Origin: a virus
DNA length: 45,993 nt
Virus record (IMG/VR): IMGVR_UViG_3300028786_000014
Span: 1 to 45,993 of that record
Strand: one strand, 5' to 3'
The number at the start of each line of letters is the position of its first letter. Positions within the stretch are counted from its first letter, which is position 1. Of this stretch, positions 7,243 to 16,700 are shown piece by piece. The notes under the pieces were generated by a model that was not told the DNA's origin, did not search any database, and saw only the letters and a program-made list of their open reading frames with translations. Both the position numbers and the translations under genes were made by a program.

Positions 7243-7258
7243 TGTGACGCAGATCACA
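7243..7258. promoter_or_regulatory. Crp-like palindrome, site 2
   Basis: TGTGACGCAGATCACA again matches TGTGA-N6-TCACA exactly, extended to GTGTGA/TCACAC. Centre-to-centre distance from site 1 is 55 bp, roughly five helical turns, which would place both on one face of the DNA. Confidence 0.6.
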
Positions 7259-7552
7259 CAAAATCATGTGTCCCTGCCGGACGCCAGGCCGCCCTTATAT
7301 ATATATGAGAGAGTAGAACATAGTGCGATAGACTCCAAGGTACAAGGCAACCCCTCAGGGGGTTGCCACTGTACGATAGAGTACATGGCACCTAAGCTAC
7401 TATCTTTCCTAACCGAGACTCTTCTCGGAATCATTCCTCCGTTCCAAGCCAGCCCCCTGGCTGGCGCTTATAATCGAGGGGTGTGGGGAACACCCACGAA
7501 AGGGCCGTCTGTGCGAATTCGCCTACGGCGATAACGCACGAGAGGGCATAGG

Positions 7553-9529
7553 ATGGCAAGGGTATACAAGACGGAGAGTGGACAGGTCTTCAAGAAGGAT
7601 CCTAGGAAGGCTCCCAAGGCTCGCTCAACGCGAGCCCAGGTCACCGACACTCAGAAGCGTAAGCAAACGTTCCTAAACTATGTCAAGGCTGGCAAGTCTA
7701 TTAAGCAAGCCTGCGATGACATGGGCCTCACCGAGGCCCAGTACAAGTACCTACGTCAGAGCGATGCTGACTTCCGGAAGAACATGGATCTGCTGAGGCA
7801 GATGAAGTCTGGAAGCTACGAAGCAGATGAGAACCGCAAGAACATCATGCCGTTCCCTGAGTGGTGTGAAGAGTACCTAGACACCAAGCTCTTCAACCAT
7901 CACCTACAGTGGATCGACGTACTTGAAGGTAGAGACCCTAGGAACCTACACGAGAACCAAGTTTATATTAAGGGCGAGCCAGAGTTCCTTCTGATCAACA
8001 CTCCTCCCGAGCATGCCAAGTCAACGACGATCACCATGAACTACGTGGCCTACCGGATCTGCGAAGACCCGAACATCCGTATCGTGATCGTCTCGCAGAC
8101 ACAGGAGATGGCCAAGCGCTTCCTTCGAGGTGTCAAGGACCGGCTCGCATCGGAGAACAAGAACTACCAGAAGCTCCAGGTAGACTTCGGTCCAGACGGT
8201 GGCTTCGATGCTGGTGCGGCGGCATGGACCGCCGACTCGATCTACATCAGCTCTAGCACTCGTGACTCAGGAGAGAAGGACCCTACGGTTCAGGCTCTCG
8301 GTATCAACGGACAGATCTATGGTTCCCGAGCAGACCTCATCATCCTAGACGACTGCGTAACCGGTAAGAACGCGCACGAGTACGAGAAGCAGATGGACTG
8401 GCTCCAGCGAGAGGTGTACAACCGACTCTCTTATCCGGGAGGACGCATCCTACTCGTTGGAACGCGCCTGTCTCCAGTAGACCTTTATGGTGAGATCGTC
8501 AAGGACGACTACTACGGAGACGAGACTTCTCCATGGACCTACCTGTCGCAGCCAGCAGTGCTAGAGTTCGCAGACAGTGTAGATGACTGGAAGACTCTTT
8601 GGCCAAGGACTAACCGTCCTCCCGTCTCTCTCGCTGGACGATCTCAGGTAACGCAGGACGAAGATGGTCTCTGGCCTATGTGGACCGGAGAGGCGCTTCG
8701 AAAGCGCCGCGCTTCTATGTCACCAAGGAACTGGGCTCTTGTCTACCAGCAGGAGTCTGTAGTCGAAGATGCTATCTTCCCAGTGAAGGCGGTAACTGGT
8801 TGTGTAGACGGTATGCGCGCTGCGGGTGTGATGCAGAGCGGTGCACCAGGACATCGTGCGAACGGTATGGCGGGACTGTATGTTGTCGGGGGCTTCGACC
8901 CTGCGATGACGGGAAACTCAGCGTCGGTCATTATGGGCGTGGATCGAATGAGTGGGGAGCGCTGGATCCTAGACGTATGGACCAAGGGCAACCTCAAGCC
9001 CGATGACATCTTCGATAAGATCAAGGAGCTGACTGTCAAGTACGGTGTGATGGAGTGGCGCATCGAGAAGAACGCGATGAACCTCATGGTCACCCAGAAC
9101 CGTGACATCAGAAACTTCCTAGCCAGTCGAGGATGTATCCTCAAGGAACACTACACGGGCAACAACAAGTGGGACGCCGATTTCGGCGTCGCATCTATGT
9201 CCGCACTGTTCGATGGCTGGGCCGAGAAGAAGGCTCTGATCCATCTTCCGTCTCGTTCCTCCGATGAGGGTATGAAGGCTATGATCGAACAGCTCACAAC
9301 GTGGGAACCACTTCCACCGGGGGTGAAGACCAAGAAGAAGACGGACATCGTCATGGCTCTCTGGTTTGCAGAGATCCGTGCACGAGAGATCGTCAACGAG
9401 GTGAACAACGTCTACCACGTCGACAATCCTTACCAATCCCCCAGGGATCAAAATCGAACTATCACCGTTGATCTCGACCTTATGGGAGTTGCGATGCAGA
9501 CTGACCCAACAGGATGGTGGGGCGGATGA
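7553..9529 (+). CDS. terL: Terminase large subunit with N-terminal helix-turn-helix
   Basis: 658 residues. It packages DNA into the procapsid with ATP hydrolysis and cuts the concatemer. ATPase: Walker A-like TPPEHAKST (150-158), Walker B LIILDD (262-267), coupling motif LLVGTR (300-305). Nuclease: acidic residues in GGFDPAMTG (446-454), EWRIEKN (501-507) and KKKTDIVMALW near 605. Residues 33-75 (RKQTFLNYVKAGKSIKQACDDMGLTE in parts) form a helix-turn-helix typical of small terminase subunits, and no separate small subunit is visible nearby. Start ATG has GAGAGGG upstream. First gene of the rightward late block. Confidence 0.93.
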   Translation: MARVYKTESGQVFKKDPRKAPKARSTRAQVTDTQKRKQTFLNYVKAGKSIKQACDDMGLTEAQYKYLRQSDADFRKNMDLLRQMKSGSYEADENRKNIMPFPEWCEEYLDTKLFNHHLQWIDVLEGRDPRNLHENQVYIKGEPEFLLINTPPEHAKSTTITMNYVAYRICEDPNIRIVIVSQTQEMAKRFLRGVKDRLASENKNYQKLQVDFGPDGGFDAGAAAWTADSIYISSSTRDSGEKDPTVQALGINGQIYGSRADLIILDDCVTGKNAHEYEKQMDWLQREVYNRLSYPGGRILLVGTRLSPVDLYGEIVKDDYYGDETSPWTYLSQPAVLEFADSVDDWKTLWPRTNRPPVSLAGRSQVTQDEDGLWPMWTGEALRKRRASMSPRNWALVYQQESVVEDAIFPVKAVTGCVDGMRAAGVMQSGAPGHRANGMAGLYVVGGFDPAMTGNSASVIMGVDRMSGERWILDVWTKGNLKPDDIFDKIKELTVKYGVMEWRIEKNAMNLMVTQNRDIRNFLASRGCILKEHYTGNNKWDADFGVASMSALFDGWAEKKALIHLPSRSSDEGMKAMIEQLTTWEPLPPGVKTKKKTDIVMALWFAEIRAREIVNEVNNVYHVDNPYQSPRDQNRTITVDLDLMGVAMQTDPTGWWGG

Positions 9530-9966
9530 GATACAGAACCCCAAGTTCTGAGATGTGGCGAAGCGGGAAGAGGAAGTGCTCGGCCTGCAAAGAGTACCAG
9601 AGCCCTGAATCTTACGGCTCCAACAAGGATAGCAAGGATGGACTTTCTTACAGCTGCCGCGACTGTGCGGCAGACAACCAACGAAGAATCAAGTATGGTA
9701 TAACCTCCGCGCAGTACAACAAGATGTTGGCCGATCAGGGTGGAAGGTGTGCAGTCTGTGGCTCACTTGGATGTCAGAGCGGCAAGAAGTTGGCGGTTGA
9801 CCACGATCATGGGTGCTGCCCAGGGAAAAAGTCTTGCGGCCAGTGCATAAGGAAACTTCTATGTCAGAAGTGCAACCAGGCTCTTGGCCTGTTTGGAGAC
9901 GACCCGGATCTGCTACGCAAGGCAGCGGGCTACATTGAGGAGAACAATGACTATCAAGGGCATTGA
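9526..9966 (+). CDS. HNH endonuclease, endonuclease VII-like
   Basis: 146 residues. CSACKEY/CRDC zinc knuckles, then CAVCG, LAVDHDHG, and LLCQKCNQALGLFGDD, the layout of the T4 endonuclease VII-like HNH family. Free-standing HNH genes of this type are usually homing endonucleases. Start ATG overlaps the terminase stop (ATGA). It intrudes between terminase and lysin and overlaps the lysin start by 20 bases. Two relatives lie at 26254-26655 and 38008-38421. Confidence 0.85.
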   Translation: MRYRTPSSEMWRSGKRKCSACKEYQSPESYGSNKDSKDGLSYSCRDCAADNQRRIKYGITSAQYNKMLADQGGRCAVCGSLGCQSGKKLAVDHDHGCCPGKKSCGQCIRKLLCQKCNQALGLFGDDPDLLRKAAGYIEENNDYQGH

Positions 9967-10768
9967 TGTCGCTGGCTATCAGAGTGAGAACTTTGATACA
10001 ACCGACATCCAGTTCGTCATCGTTAAGGCCACCGAGGGAACCTCCTACAAGAACCCAAAGTACGACGCTCAGGTCAAGTACGCACGAGACAAGGCTCTCG
10101 TAGTCGGACACTACCACTTTGTGAACAGCTCTACCAGCATGGATGCGCAGGCCACCTACTTTGTCAAGACTGCGACCGAGCGTGCTGGAGAGTTCCTAGT
10201 TCTCGACTGGGAGTCGCCCGGCGTCGATGACGCCGATAAGAACGAGTTCATCAAGAAGACCAAGGAGCTAGCGCCCGGCCTCAAGGTCGGGCTTTACTGC
10301 AACAAGGACTACTGGAAGAACCGTGATCACTCTAGCTACGCTGGAGACTTTCTGTGGATCGCAGATCCAGACAGTCCGGCTGGTCACCCAGATGTTGTAC
10401 ATCCTTGGGTCGTGCACCAGTATAGTTCGGCGGGAGGTGTTGACCGTGATGTCGCAAACTTCGCTAACCGTGGAGCTATGGCTGTCTGGGCTGGTAAGCC
10501 TGTCCCTAAGCCAAGTCCTGTATACGCTGCTTACCCTGGCTCAGCGTACTTCCGGCTAGGACGTAAGTCACCGCTGATCACTGCGATGGGTAAGCGTCTC
10601 GTAGCAGAAGGCTATAAGGGATACAAGAAGGGTCCAGGACCAGAGTTCACACGTGCCGACATGGCCGCCTATTCTTGGTGGCAGAAGAAGCACGGATACA
10701 AGGGCGCGGACGCCAACGGCGTACCGGGCAAGAAGACATGGGATCTGCTACACGTCCCAAAGGTGTAA
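9947..10768 (+). CDS. Endolysin: GH25 muramidase with peptidoglycan-binding tail
   Basis: 273 residues. Cleaves the beta-1,4 bond between N-acetylmuramic acid and N-acetylglucosamine to release progeny. GH25 signs: GIDVAGYQ with D7, and LVLDWES with D87 and E89 as catalytic candidates; HYHFV and LYCNKDYW are also typical. After a PKPSPVY linker (about 187-193) the C-terminal region (FRLGRKSPLITAMGKRL through KKTWDLL) resembles the binding domain of actinophage lysins. Start ATG with GAGGAGAACA upstream. No signal peptide, so it depends on the holin. Confidence 0.92.
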   Translation: MTIKGIDVAGYQSENFDTTDIQFVIVKATEGTSYKNPKYDAQVKYARDKALVVGHYHFVNSSTSMDAQATYFVKTATERAGEFLVLDWESPGVDDADKNEFIKKTKELAPGLKVGLYCNKDYWKNRDHSSYAGDFLWIADPDSPAGHPDVVHPWVVHQYSSAGGVDRDVANFANRGAMAVWAGKPVPKPSPVYAAYPGSAYFRLGRKSPLITAMGKRLVAEGYKGYKKGPGPEFTRADMAAYSWWQKKHGYKGADANGVPGKKTWDLLHVPKV

Positions 10769-10779
10769 GGAGGTAGCGA

Positions 10780-12597
10780 ATGGCGCTAACTATCGAGTCG
10801 GTCGCAATGAAGGTCGAGAGCCTGCGCCGTGCCGCTGCTGACCGCGACCAGAGAATGCGTGACGTTCACGACGTTCGCTCTGGAGATATCGACACCGTCA
10901 TCCCCGGTGCCATGCCAGACGCATGGCCCAAGCCTATCGTGGCAAACCTTATCGATACGTCTGCTCGTGACATCGCAGAAGTGATGGGCACTATGCCGAG
11001 CATCAACTGCTCGGCTGGTGTAATCACCACGGACAAGTCGAAGAAGTACATGGCCAAGCGAACCAAGATCGCCAACCACTACGTACAGAACAGCAAACTC
11101 CAACACGGTCAGCAGGTTGAGTTCTGCGACTACTACAACACGTACGGCATGGGCATCTACGTAATCGAGGCTGACTTCGAAGAGAAGATGCCTCGCATCC
11201 GTGTAGAGAACCCGATGGGCGTCTACCCTGAGATCGACCTGTACGGTCGTATCAGGAGCTACGCCAAGGTTTGGCGCGAGGAAGCGATCCACCTAGCGGC
11301 CAAGTTCCCTCACCTGCTTCGCATCCTACAGTCCAACGAGACCGGTGGCCAGGAGACGATGGGATGGGCAGAGCGTGAGATCGAAGTCGTCAAGTATATC
11401 GACAACGATCAGATGATCATGTTCCTTCCTCAGCATAGCAACCAGGTCATCGAGATGATGCCGAACCCTATGGGCAAGGTGTACGTCTCAATCGCAAAGC
11501 GTCCAGGCTACGACCGCGAGGTTCGTGGAGCATTCGATGACGCGATCTGGGTTCAGCTAGCGAAGAGCCGGATGGCTCTTCTTGGACTAGAGGCGACAGA
11601 GAAGTCCGTCCGTGCTCCACTCGCAGTTCCTCGTGACGTTCAGAAGATGACGTTCGGAGACGATGCGATCATCCGCACCGACAATCCCGACAAGGTTCGT
11701 CGCGTTGCGCTAGACGTACCGCAGTACGCCTTCCAGGAAGGTCAGATGCTTGAGCAGGAGCTTCGTACGGGTACTCGTACTCCGGAGGCTCGCTCTGGAA
11801 ACATGGATGCGTCTATCATCACCGGTCGTGGAGTCCAGGCTCTCATGGGTGGATTCAACACTGTAATCACTACCGGACAGAACGTGATCGCAATGGCGCT
11901 GCGCCACGCGCTAGCGCTGTGCTTCGAGATGGATGAGAAGCTGTGGCCCGGACTGAAGAAGACCGTCAAGGGAGTCGTCCAGGGTGTACCGTTCGAAGAG
12001 ACCTACGTCCCTTCGAAGGACATTGATGGTGGCTACACCTCTGACGTTACTTACGGTTTTGCTGCTGGACAAGACCCGGCACGTGCGATCGTTGCACTGC
12101 TCCAGCTCCGTGGAGATCAGCTTGTCAGCCGAGACTTCGTCCAGCGTCAGCTTCCAATGGATCTTGACGTTGTCCAGCTCCAGGTCCAGATCGACAACGA
12201 GCAGATGACAGACGCTCTCAAGCAGGGCATGATGGCTTACGCTCAGAACGTACCAGCCATGGCTCTACAGGGCCAGGATCCAATGGACGGTCTGACAAAG
12301 ATGGCTAAGCTCATCGAAGAGCGAGACAAGGGTACGTCGTTCCACGATGCAGTGCTCAAGGTGTTCAAGCCCAAGGAGGCCCCTGGTGGCCCTCAGAACC
12401 CTCTAGCAGCCCTCATGGGTGGAGGAGGCCAGGGCGGACCTGGTGGGCCGCCACAGGGCCAGCCAGCGCCTCCTGGAGGCAACACAGGAGTTCCTGGCGA
12501 GCAGCAGGGACGAGACCTACAGAGCCTACTATCAGGACTGACCAGTAGCGGTCAGCCTCAGATGAGTGCCAACGTAAGGAGGCAGTCCGCTGTATGA
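10780..12597 (+). CDS. Portal protein
   Basis: 605 residues, preceded by AAGGAGG. Position two genes after terminase and size fit the dodecameric portal through which DNA enters and leaves. The N-terminal region (WPKPIVANLIDTSARDIAEVMGTMP) and a mid-region helix set resemble portal proteins of actinobacterial podophages. The C-terminus is a low-complexity Gly/Pro/Gln tail (about 540-580), possibly the disordered end inside the capsid. Confidence 0.85.
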   Translation: MALTIESVAMKVESLRRAAADRDQRMRDVHDVRSGDIDTVIPGAMPDAWPKPIVANLIDTSARDIAEVMGTMPSINCSAGVITTDKSKKYMAKRTKIANHYVQNSKLQHGQQVEFCDYYNTYGMGIYVIEADFEEKMPRIRVENPMGVYPEIDLYGRIRSYAKVWREEAIHLAAKFPHLLRILQSNETGGQETMGWAEREIEVVKYIDNDQMIMFLPQHSNQVIEMMPNPMGKVYVSIAKRPGYDREVRGAFDDAIWVQLAKSRMALLGLEATEKSVRAPLAVPRDVQKMTFGDDAIIRTDNPDKVRRVALDVPQYAFQEGQMLEQELRTGTRTPEARSGNMDASIITGRGVQALMGGFNTVITTGQNVIAMALRHALALCFEMDEKLWPGLKKTVKGVVQGVPFEETYVPSKDIDGGYTSDVTYGFAAGQDPARAIVALLQLRGDQLVSRDFVQRQLPMDLDVVQLQVQIDNEQMTDALKQGMMAYAQNVPAMALQGQDPMDGLTKMAKLIEERDKGTSFHDAVLKVFKPKEAPGGPQNPLAALMGGGGQGGPGGPPQGQPAPPGGNTGVPGEQQGRDLQSLLSGLTSSGQPQMSANVRRQSAV

Positions 12598-12830
12598 CCG
12601 ATTCGGTAACGACTCACGATTCATGGACTAAGCAGAGCGTCGCCCATAAGGGCGACCTTTGTTGGAACTGCAAGTCTGGTACGTATCTGGTGTACAGTTC
12701 AGACGCAACCCAAACTTCCCGGTGCGGTCAGTGCGGGGAACTAGAGCGGGATGCTCCCGCCAAGGTGGAGACACCGAAGACGAGGCCCGCTATCAAGCGG
12801 GCACCTGCCAAGCCTAAGGATAAGGTATGA
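12594..12830 (+). CDS. Zinc-ribbon protein, 78 aa
   Basis: ATG overlaps the portal stop (ATGA). CWNCKSG and CGQCGE give a four-cysteine zinc ribbon (residues 23-51), followed by a basic proline/lysine-rich tail (AIKRAPAKPKDKV). Possibly a small structural or nucleic-acid-binding protein; function unknown. Confidence 0.8.
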   Translation: MTDSVTTHDSWTKQSVAHKGDLCWNCKSGTYLVYSSDATQTSRCGQCGELERDAPAKVETPKTRPAIKRAPAKPKDKV

Positions 12831-13045
12831 GCGACGGAACTTGGTTCTGTGGAAACCATGGAGCCGACGGGGTCTTCGGATCTCTCAAGGGTCCTATGCT
12901 AGCCCCTCACCTACAGATGCCGATGGAGTCTAGTGCGATGGGCGATACCCGTCACATCGCATCCGCCGGTGGAACTCCACCGACTAGCACTATCATCGTC
13001 AGCACCGGCATGACCGGTCCGGGTGGACAGCTAGCGAACAAGTAA
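12827..13045 (+). CDS. Hypothetical protein, 72 aa
   Basis: Starts in a four-base overlap with the previous gene. Contains WFCGNHG near the N-terminus and a glycine/threonine-rich C-terminal half (ASAGGTPPTSTIIVSTGMTGPGG). No recognised family. Its place in the head gene set suggests a minor virion protein. Confidence 0.7.
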   Translation: MSDGTWFCGNHGADGVFGSLKGPMLAPHLQMPMESSAMGDTRHIASAGGTPPTSTIIVSTGMTGPGGQLANK

Positions 13046-13058
13046 TCGAGGAGAGCCG

Positions 13059-13280
13059 ATGGATGAGTACGAGATCGATGAAAGTGTAAGCATCGCACGT
13101 AGGCACGACCGATGGTCTGTGCTCATCGTTGGCCTCAATGGTATAACGCAAGTTGCTACGGCTATGACGAACACCATGGAACAATTTACGGTCATGGCCG
13201 TACAACATGCTAATCAGGCGATTTACGATCGCAAGTTCAAGCAGATGACAGACAACCTAGCTCAATGGGAGAAGGAATGA
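13059..13280 (+). CDS. Hypothetical protein, 73 aa
   Basis: Ribosome site GAGGAGAGCC before ATG. Mostly helical, with a moderately hydrophobic segment (WSVLIVGLNGITQVATAM, about 19-36). Could be a small internal or head-assembly protein. No family match that I recognise. Confidence 0.7.
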   Translation: MDEYEIDESVSIARRHDRWSVLIVGLNGITQVATAMTNTMEQFTVMAVQHANQAIYDRKFKQMTDNLAQWEKE

Positions 13281-13693
13281 CGACACCGGTCTCTGGGCCT
13301 GGACAGTTCAGTCAGAGGACTGACAAGGCTGTGAGTGCTGCCAATAACTCACTCCCTAATGCACAGTACGGCGAGAACGCCGACTACCAGGATATCAAGT
13401 CTTCTGCGCCGATGGCCAACTCTGGTGCCATTGCCTCTTCTTTCAGCAATCTCTTCGGCAACCCAAGCGCCAACGTGGTTGGGCTTGGCGCTGACTCTCA
13501 GATGCCTGACGTTCCAGTAACGGATGGAGCGGCAGCGGGACCAGGCCAGGGGCCTGAAGCTCTAGCTGGCAACAAGTCTCAGAGTTCGCAGTACCTAGCA
13601 AGTTACCTGCCAGCCATTGAGTTCATTGCTAACCAGCCAGGCAGTTCGGACGCGGCACGAAACCTCGTGCGCGTAATCAAGTCTCAGCTTTAA
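13277..13693 (+). CDS. Hypothetical virion-region protein, 138 aa
   Basis: ATG chosen at the overlap with the previous stop, with GAGAAGGA upstream; an earlier ATG four codons upstream is less well placed. Rich in Ser, Ala and Gly with little charge. Ends in a helix (AARNLVRVIKSQL). Directly precedes the 1736-residue protein, so may be its partner or chaperone. Unknown. Confidence 0.75.
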   Translation: MTTPVSGPGQFSQRTDKAVSAANNSLPNAQYGENADYQDIKSSAPMANSGAIASSFSNLFGNPSANVVGLGADSQMPDVPVTDGAAAGPGQGPEALAGNKSQSSQYLASYLPAIEFIANQPGSSDAARNLVRVIKSQL

Positions 13694-13703
13694 GGGGTAG
13701 CCA

Positions 13704-16700
13704 ATGAGTAAGTGGTGGGATGACGATGCTTCTGACGCGAGTCAGGGACTGTTCTCCGATCCGGCACTGGCGCTCCAGATTGCGACCATGCCGATCCAGA
13801 TGATTACTCAGGATAAGGCCAATCAGCAGATCGATGAGCAGAATGCGCGTGAAGCACGTGGAGGATTCCTCAAGCAGACCATGAGCCTAATGGGTTCTGC
13901 TGGACACGCGCTCGACGGAGCGCTGTCCCATGTGCCAGGGTGGGGAGTCACCAAGGACGTAGGTAAGGTAGCTTGGTATCCAGTTGACAAGACTGCATCT
14001 GGTGCATACTGGCTCTACTCTAATGGCGTGAGCCAGCCTCTATCGACACTGTTCCTCATGACTGCAACTGGCCAGGGATCTGGTGTTAGTGGCAAGGATG
14101 CGACCAACTACTTCTCCGCGAGCGACTGGGCAAAGAGCTGGCACAAGGCCAACAACATCTCTCCTGCACAGGTAGTCTTTAACGCAGAGAACACCTATGC
14201 CGCAACTGGCAACAACTCTCTGTTCAGCAACACGCTTGGTTCTGGTGGCAAGAACCTCTCGCAGGCCGAGAAGGATCGTGTCACGCAGCAGGCCAGCAAG
14301 TTCATCAATGACACCGACTACTGGCGCAACAAGCAGGGTTGGAAGTACACCCTAGGCACTGGTTCGCTTGACTTCATGACTAGCCTTGGCATTGATCCTG
14401 CGTACGGCGGAATCAAGGTCGTCAGCGCTGGAACCAAGGGTCTTCGCTCTGTGCGTATCGCAACCGAGACTACCGAGAACGCCAAGGGCATCTCGGCGTT
14501 CAATCGTGTAACCGATGCGGCGACTAAGGGAATCCAGGCTGGACTCAGCAAGACTCCAGAGCAGGCCGCTGCTAGCGCCAACGTCAACAACTTCTTCAAC
14601 TGGACTGAGGGTAAGTCCGCATGGGAGATTTCTCAGCACCCTATTTGGGGTGTTGGTCGTAGGAAGAACCCTGCTGCGGATCAGCTCTCTCAGGTCCTAG
14701 CGAACGCTGACAGCGTTGAGAAGCCCATGATCATGCGCTTCGCAATGGGTGATAACGGAGCAGCGTCTCAACTTGCAGTAAAGAACAAGGATCTGCTAGC
14801 ACAGATCGGTCGCATGTCTGATAACCGCCAGCTTGTCGACTCTGTCAAGTACGACCCAGACCTGTTCACTCACTTCATGCAGGAAGAGCGCGCTGGGCGT
14901 GCGTCTCCCGGAGCGAATCCACAGGGTCCACCTATTGGTGGCGTGTCTCCTTCCACGCTCGGCAAGCGCCTGGTTGAGGCGCCGTACCCACGCCCTACTA
15001 GTCCTGGCCCACGTCAGTCTGGTTGGGATGCGCTGTACGGTGGACTCCAGAAGAAGGCTGACACTTACCGCAAGGTGGTCGGTGACATTCTCACCTCCGG
15101 TAACGGCGTACGCCCGATGGGCGGAGCTGCTGCTACCAGCTTCGCAGACATGCTCAGGTTCCAGGACTGGAAGGCGGGACAGCTAACTAGTCTCGATGCT
15201 CAGATCGGAACCATGCAGGCCAAGGGTGATCAGGTTTCCAATCTACTGGGTGGAGTAGTCAAGGACATCAACGACTTCTCTCCTGGTGAGGCTAACCTAT
15301 TCGGAACCATGAAGAGCCTGTACCGCATGGGACCGCTTGGTCTAAGCAACACTGAGAAGGCTGCTGAACGCACCATCAAGGGTGCGAGCGTTGACCGTTA
15401 CGGGCGCAAGGCTGATGGCGGATTCGTGGCGCGTACGATCCGTCAGGGTTACTACCAGGTTCCCCTTCGCATTGTTCAGTCGTTCGGGGATCGCCTACCC
15501 GAGACTCTAATCAACCACAACGATCCCGACTCTGCTGACCGTGTACTCGACATGCTCAAGCGCGTACCCGCGCTTGGTCAGAGTATGCGTGCAAGCATGG
15601 TCATGGCCTACAGTGCGGCACCGGACAAGATCGCCAAGTCTCAGGTTCTACACCAGATCCAGAGCGACGTCGTTGATCACATGTCTCAGAAGTACAACCT
15701 GAGCCATGACGCCTCCAAGGCTATCGATGACATGATTAAGACTGGTACTACCGGCGCCTACAATAAGCTGATGAATCGTGCGGCACCGAAGAGCCAGATG
15801 TTCTCTGCTGCAGAGAATACTGCTACTTCTCACAGGGCTGATATGATGCAGGATGGTGAGGGATGGATCGTATCTCCACTCGCCAAGACTCAGCTCGCCT
15901 ATAGCGAGCCTCTGCTTGATGTCAAGGAGCTAGATAGGTTCATGTCTCGTCACTCCGGATTCCTTGGTTCCATCAAGGCTTCTGGTGGTAACATGCGTGA
16001 CGCGGTTATGTCCGTGTCTGACAGTCTATCCAACGTCTGGAAGGCAACTACACTCCTACGTCCAGGCTACATGCTACGCGCTCCATCTGAGGAGATGGCA
16101 GCAAGTGCAGTGAAGTTCGGTCTGATGTCCAGCATTATGGATTCGGTGCACGGCGGTAAGAACTGGGCCCTCAATCGAGGGCAGCAGCTTCGAGCGGTGG
16201 CCGGTAAGGGAAGCTACACCTCTGCAATCGGAGGCACTACTTCTCGTATCAAGATCGTTGATCCATCCATGGAACAGCTATCCAAGGAACTCCTTGGAAA
16301 GACCTCTAGGATCAATGTGTCCAAGGCTTGGCCTGTTGTCATGGACCGCATCGACACTGAGCGCGAGGCGATGACCTCACTCCAGAAGCGCATCGACAAG
16401 ATGGCCAAGGATCCAGATCACGACCCTGGAATCCTGGCCGGACTACGCGACGACCTACAGGATCACAAGGATGTTATTGATGAGCACACCGACTACGCTC
16501 ACGAGCTTCTAAGGAATGCTACCGACGCCACCGGGCGTCGTATCGGAGAGGGAGAGATCGAGCACAGGGGAATCACTGTACCGCAGGCATTCTCCAGGGC
16601 TTGGGATAACCCGATCCCTCGTGATCAGATCAGCTCTGATGTTGCGATGCAGACTCTCTTCGCTCGCGGAGAGGCGATCGACACCGCACGTCTGATCAAG

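Larger units (their letters stand above)
5744..7552. other. Main non-coding control region
   Basis: About 1.8 kb without a convincing gene on either strand; open frames here lack ribosome sites and have compositions unlike the real proteins. It holds leftward promoters, two TTGAGAACTC motifs, a CCCCCC/GGGGGG hairpin near 6012-6029, a CCCACCT/AGGTGGG hairpin near 6255-6271, imperfect direct repeats (TGCAGGTCAG at 6681-6690 and 6778-6787), 9-bp iterons, Crp-like palindromes, an alternating TA tract at 7294-7305, and hairpins GGCAACCCC/GGGGTTGCC near 7343-7366 and GCCAGCC/GGCTGGC near 7449-7466. This is the likely divergent switch and a candidate origin or packaging region. Confidence 0.75.

Noticed and set aside
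7469-7474. TATAAT at this site as the main late promoter
   Set aside because: The -10 is perfect, but no -35 box lies at proper spacing; it may still be a weak or activator-dependent promoter.
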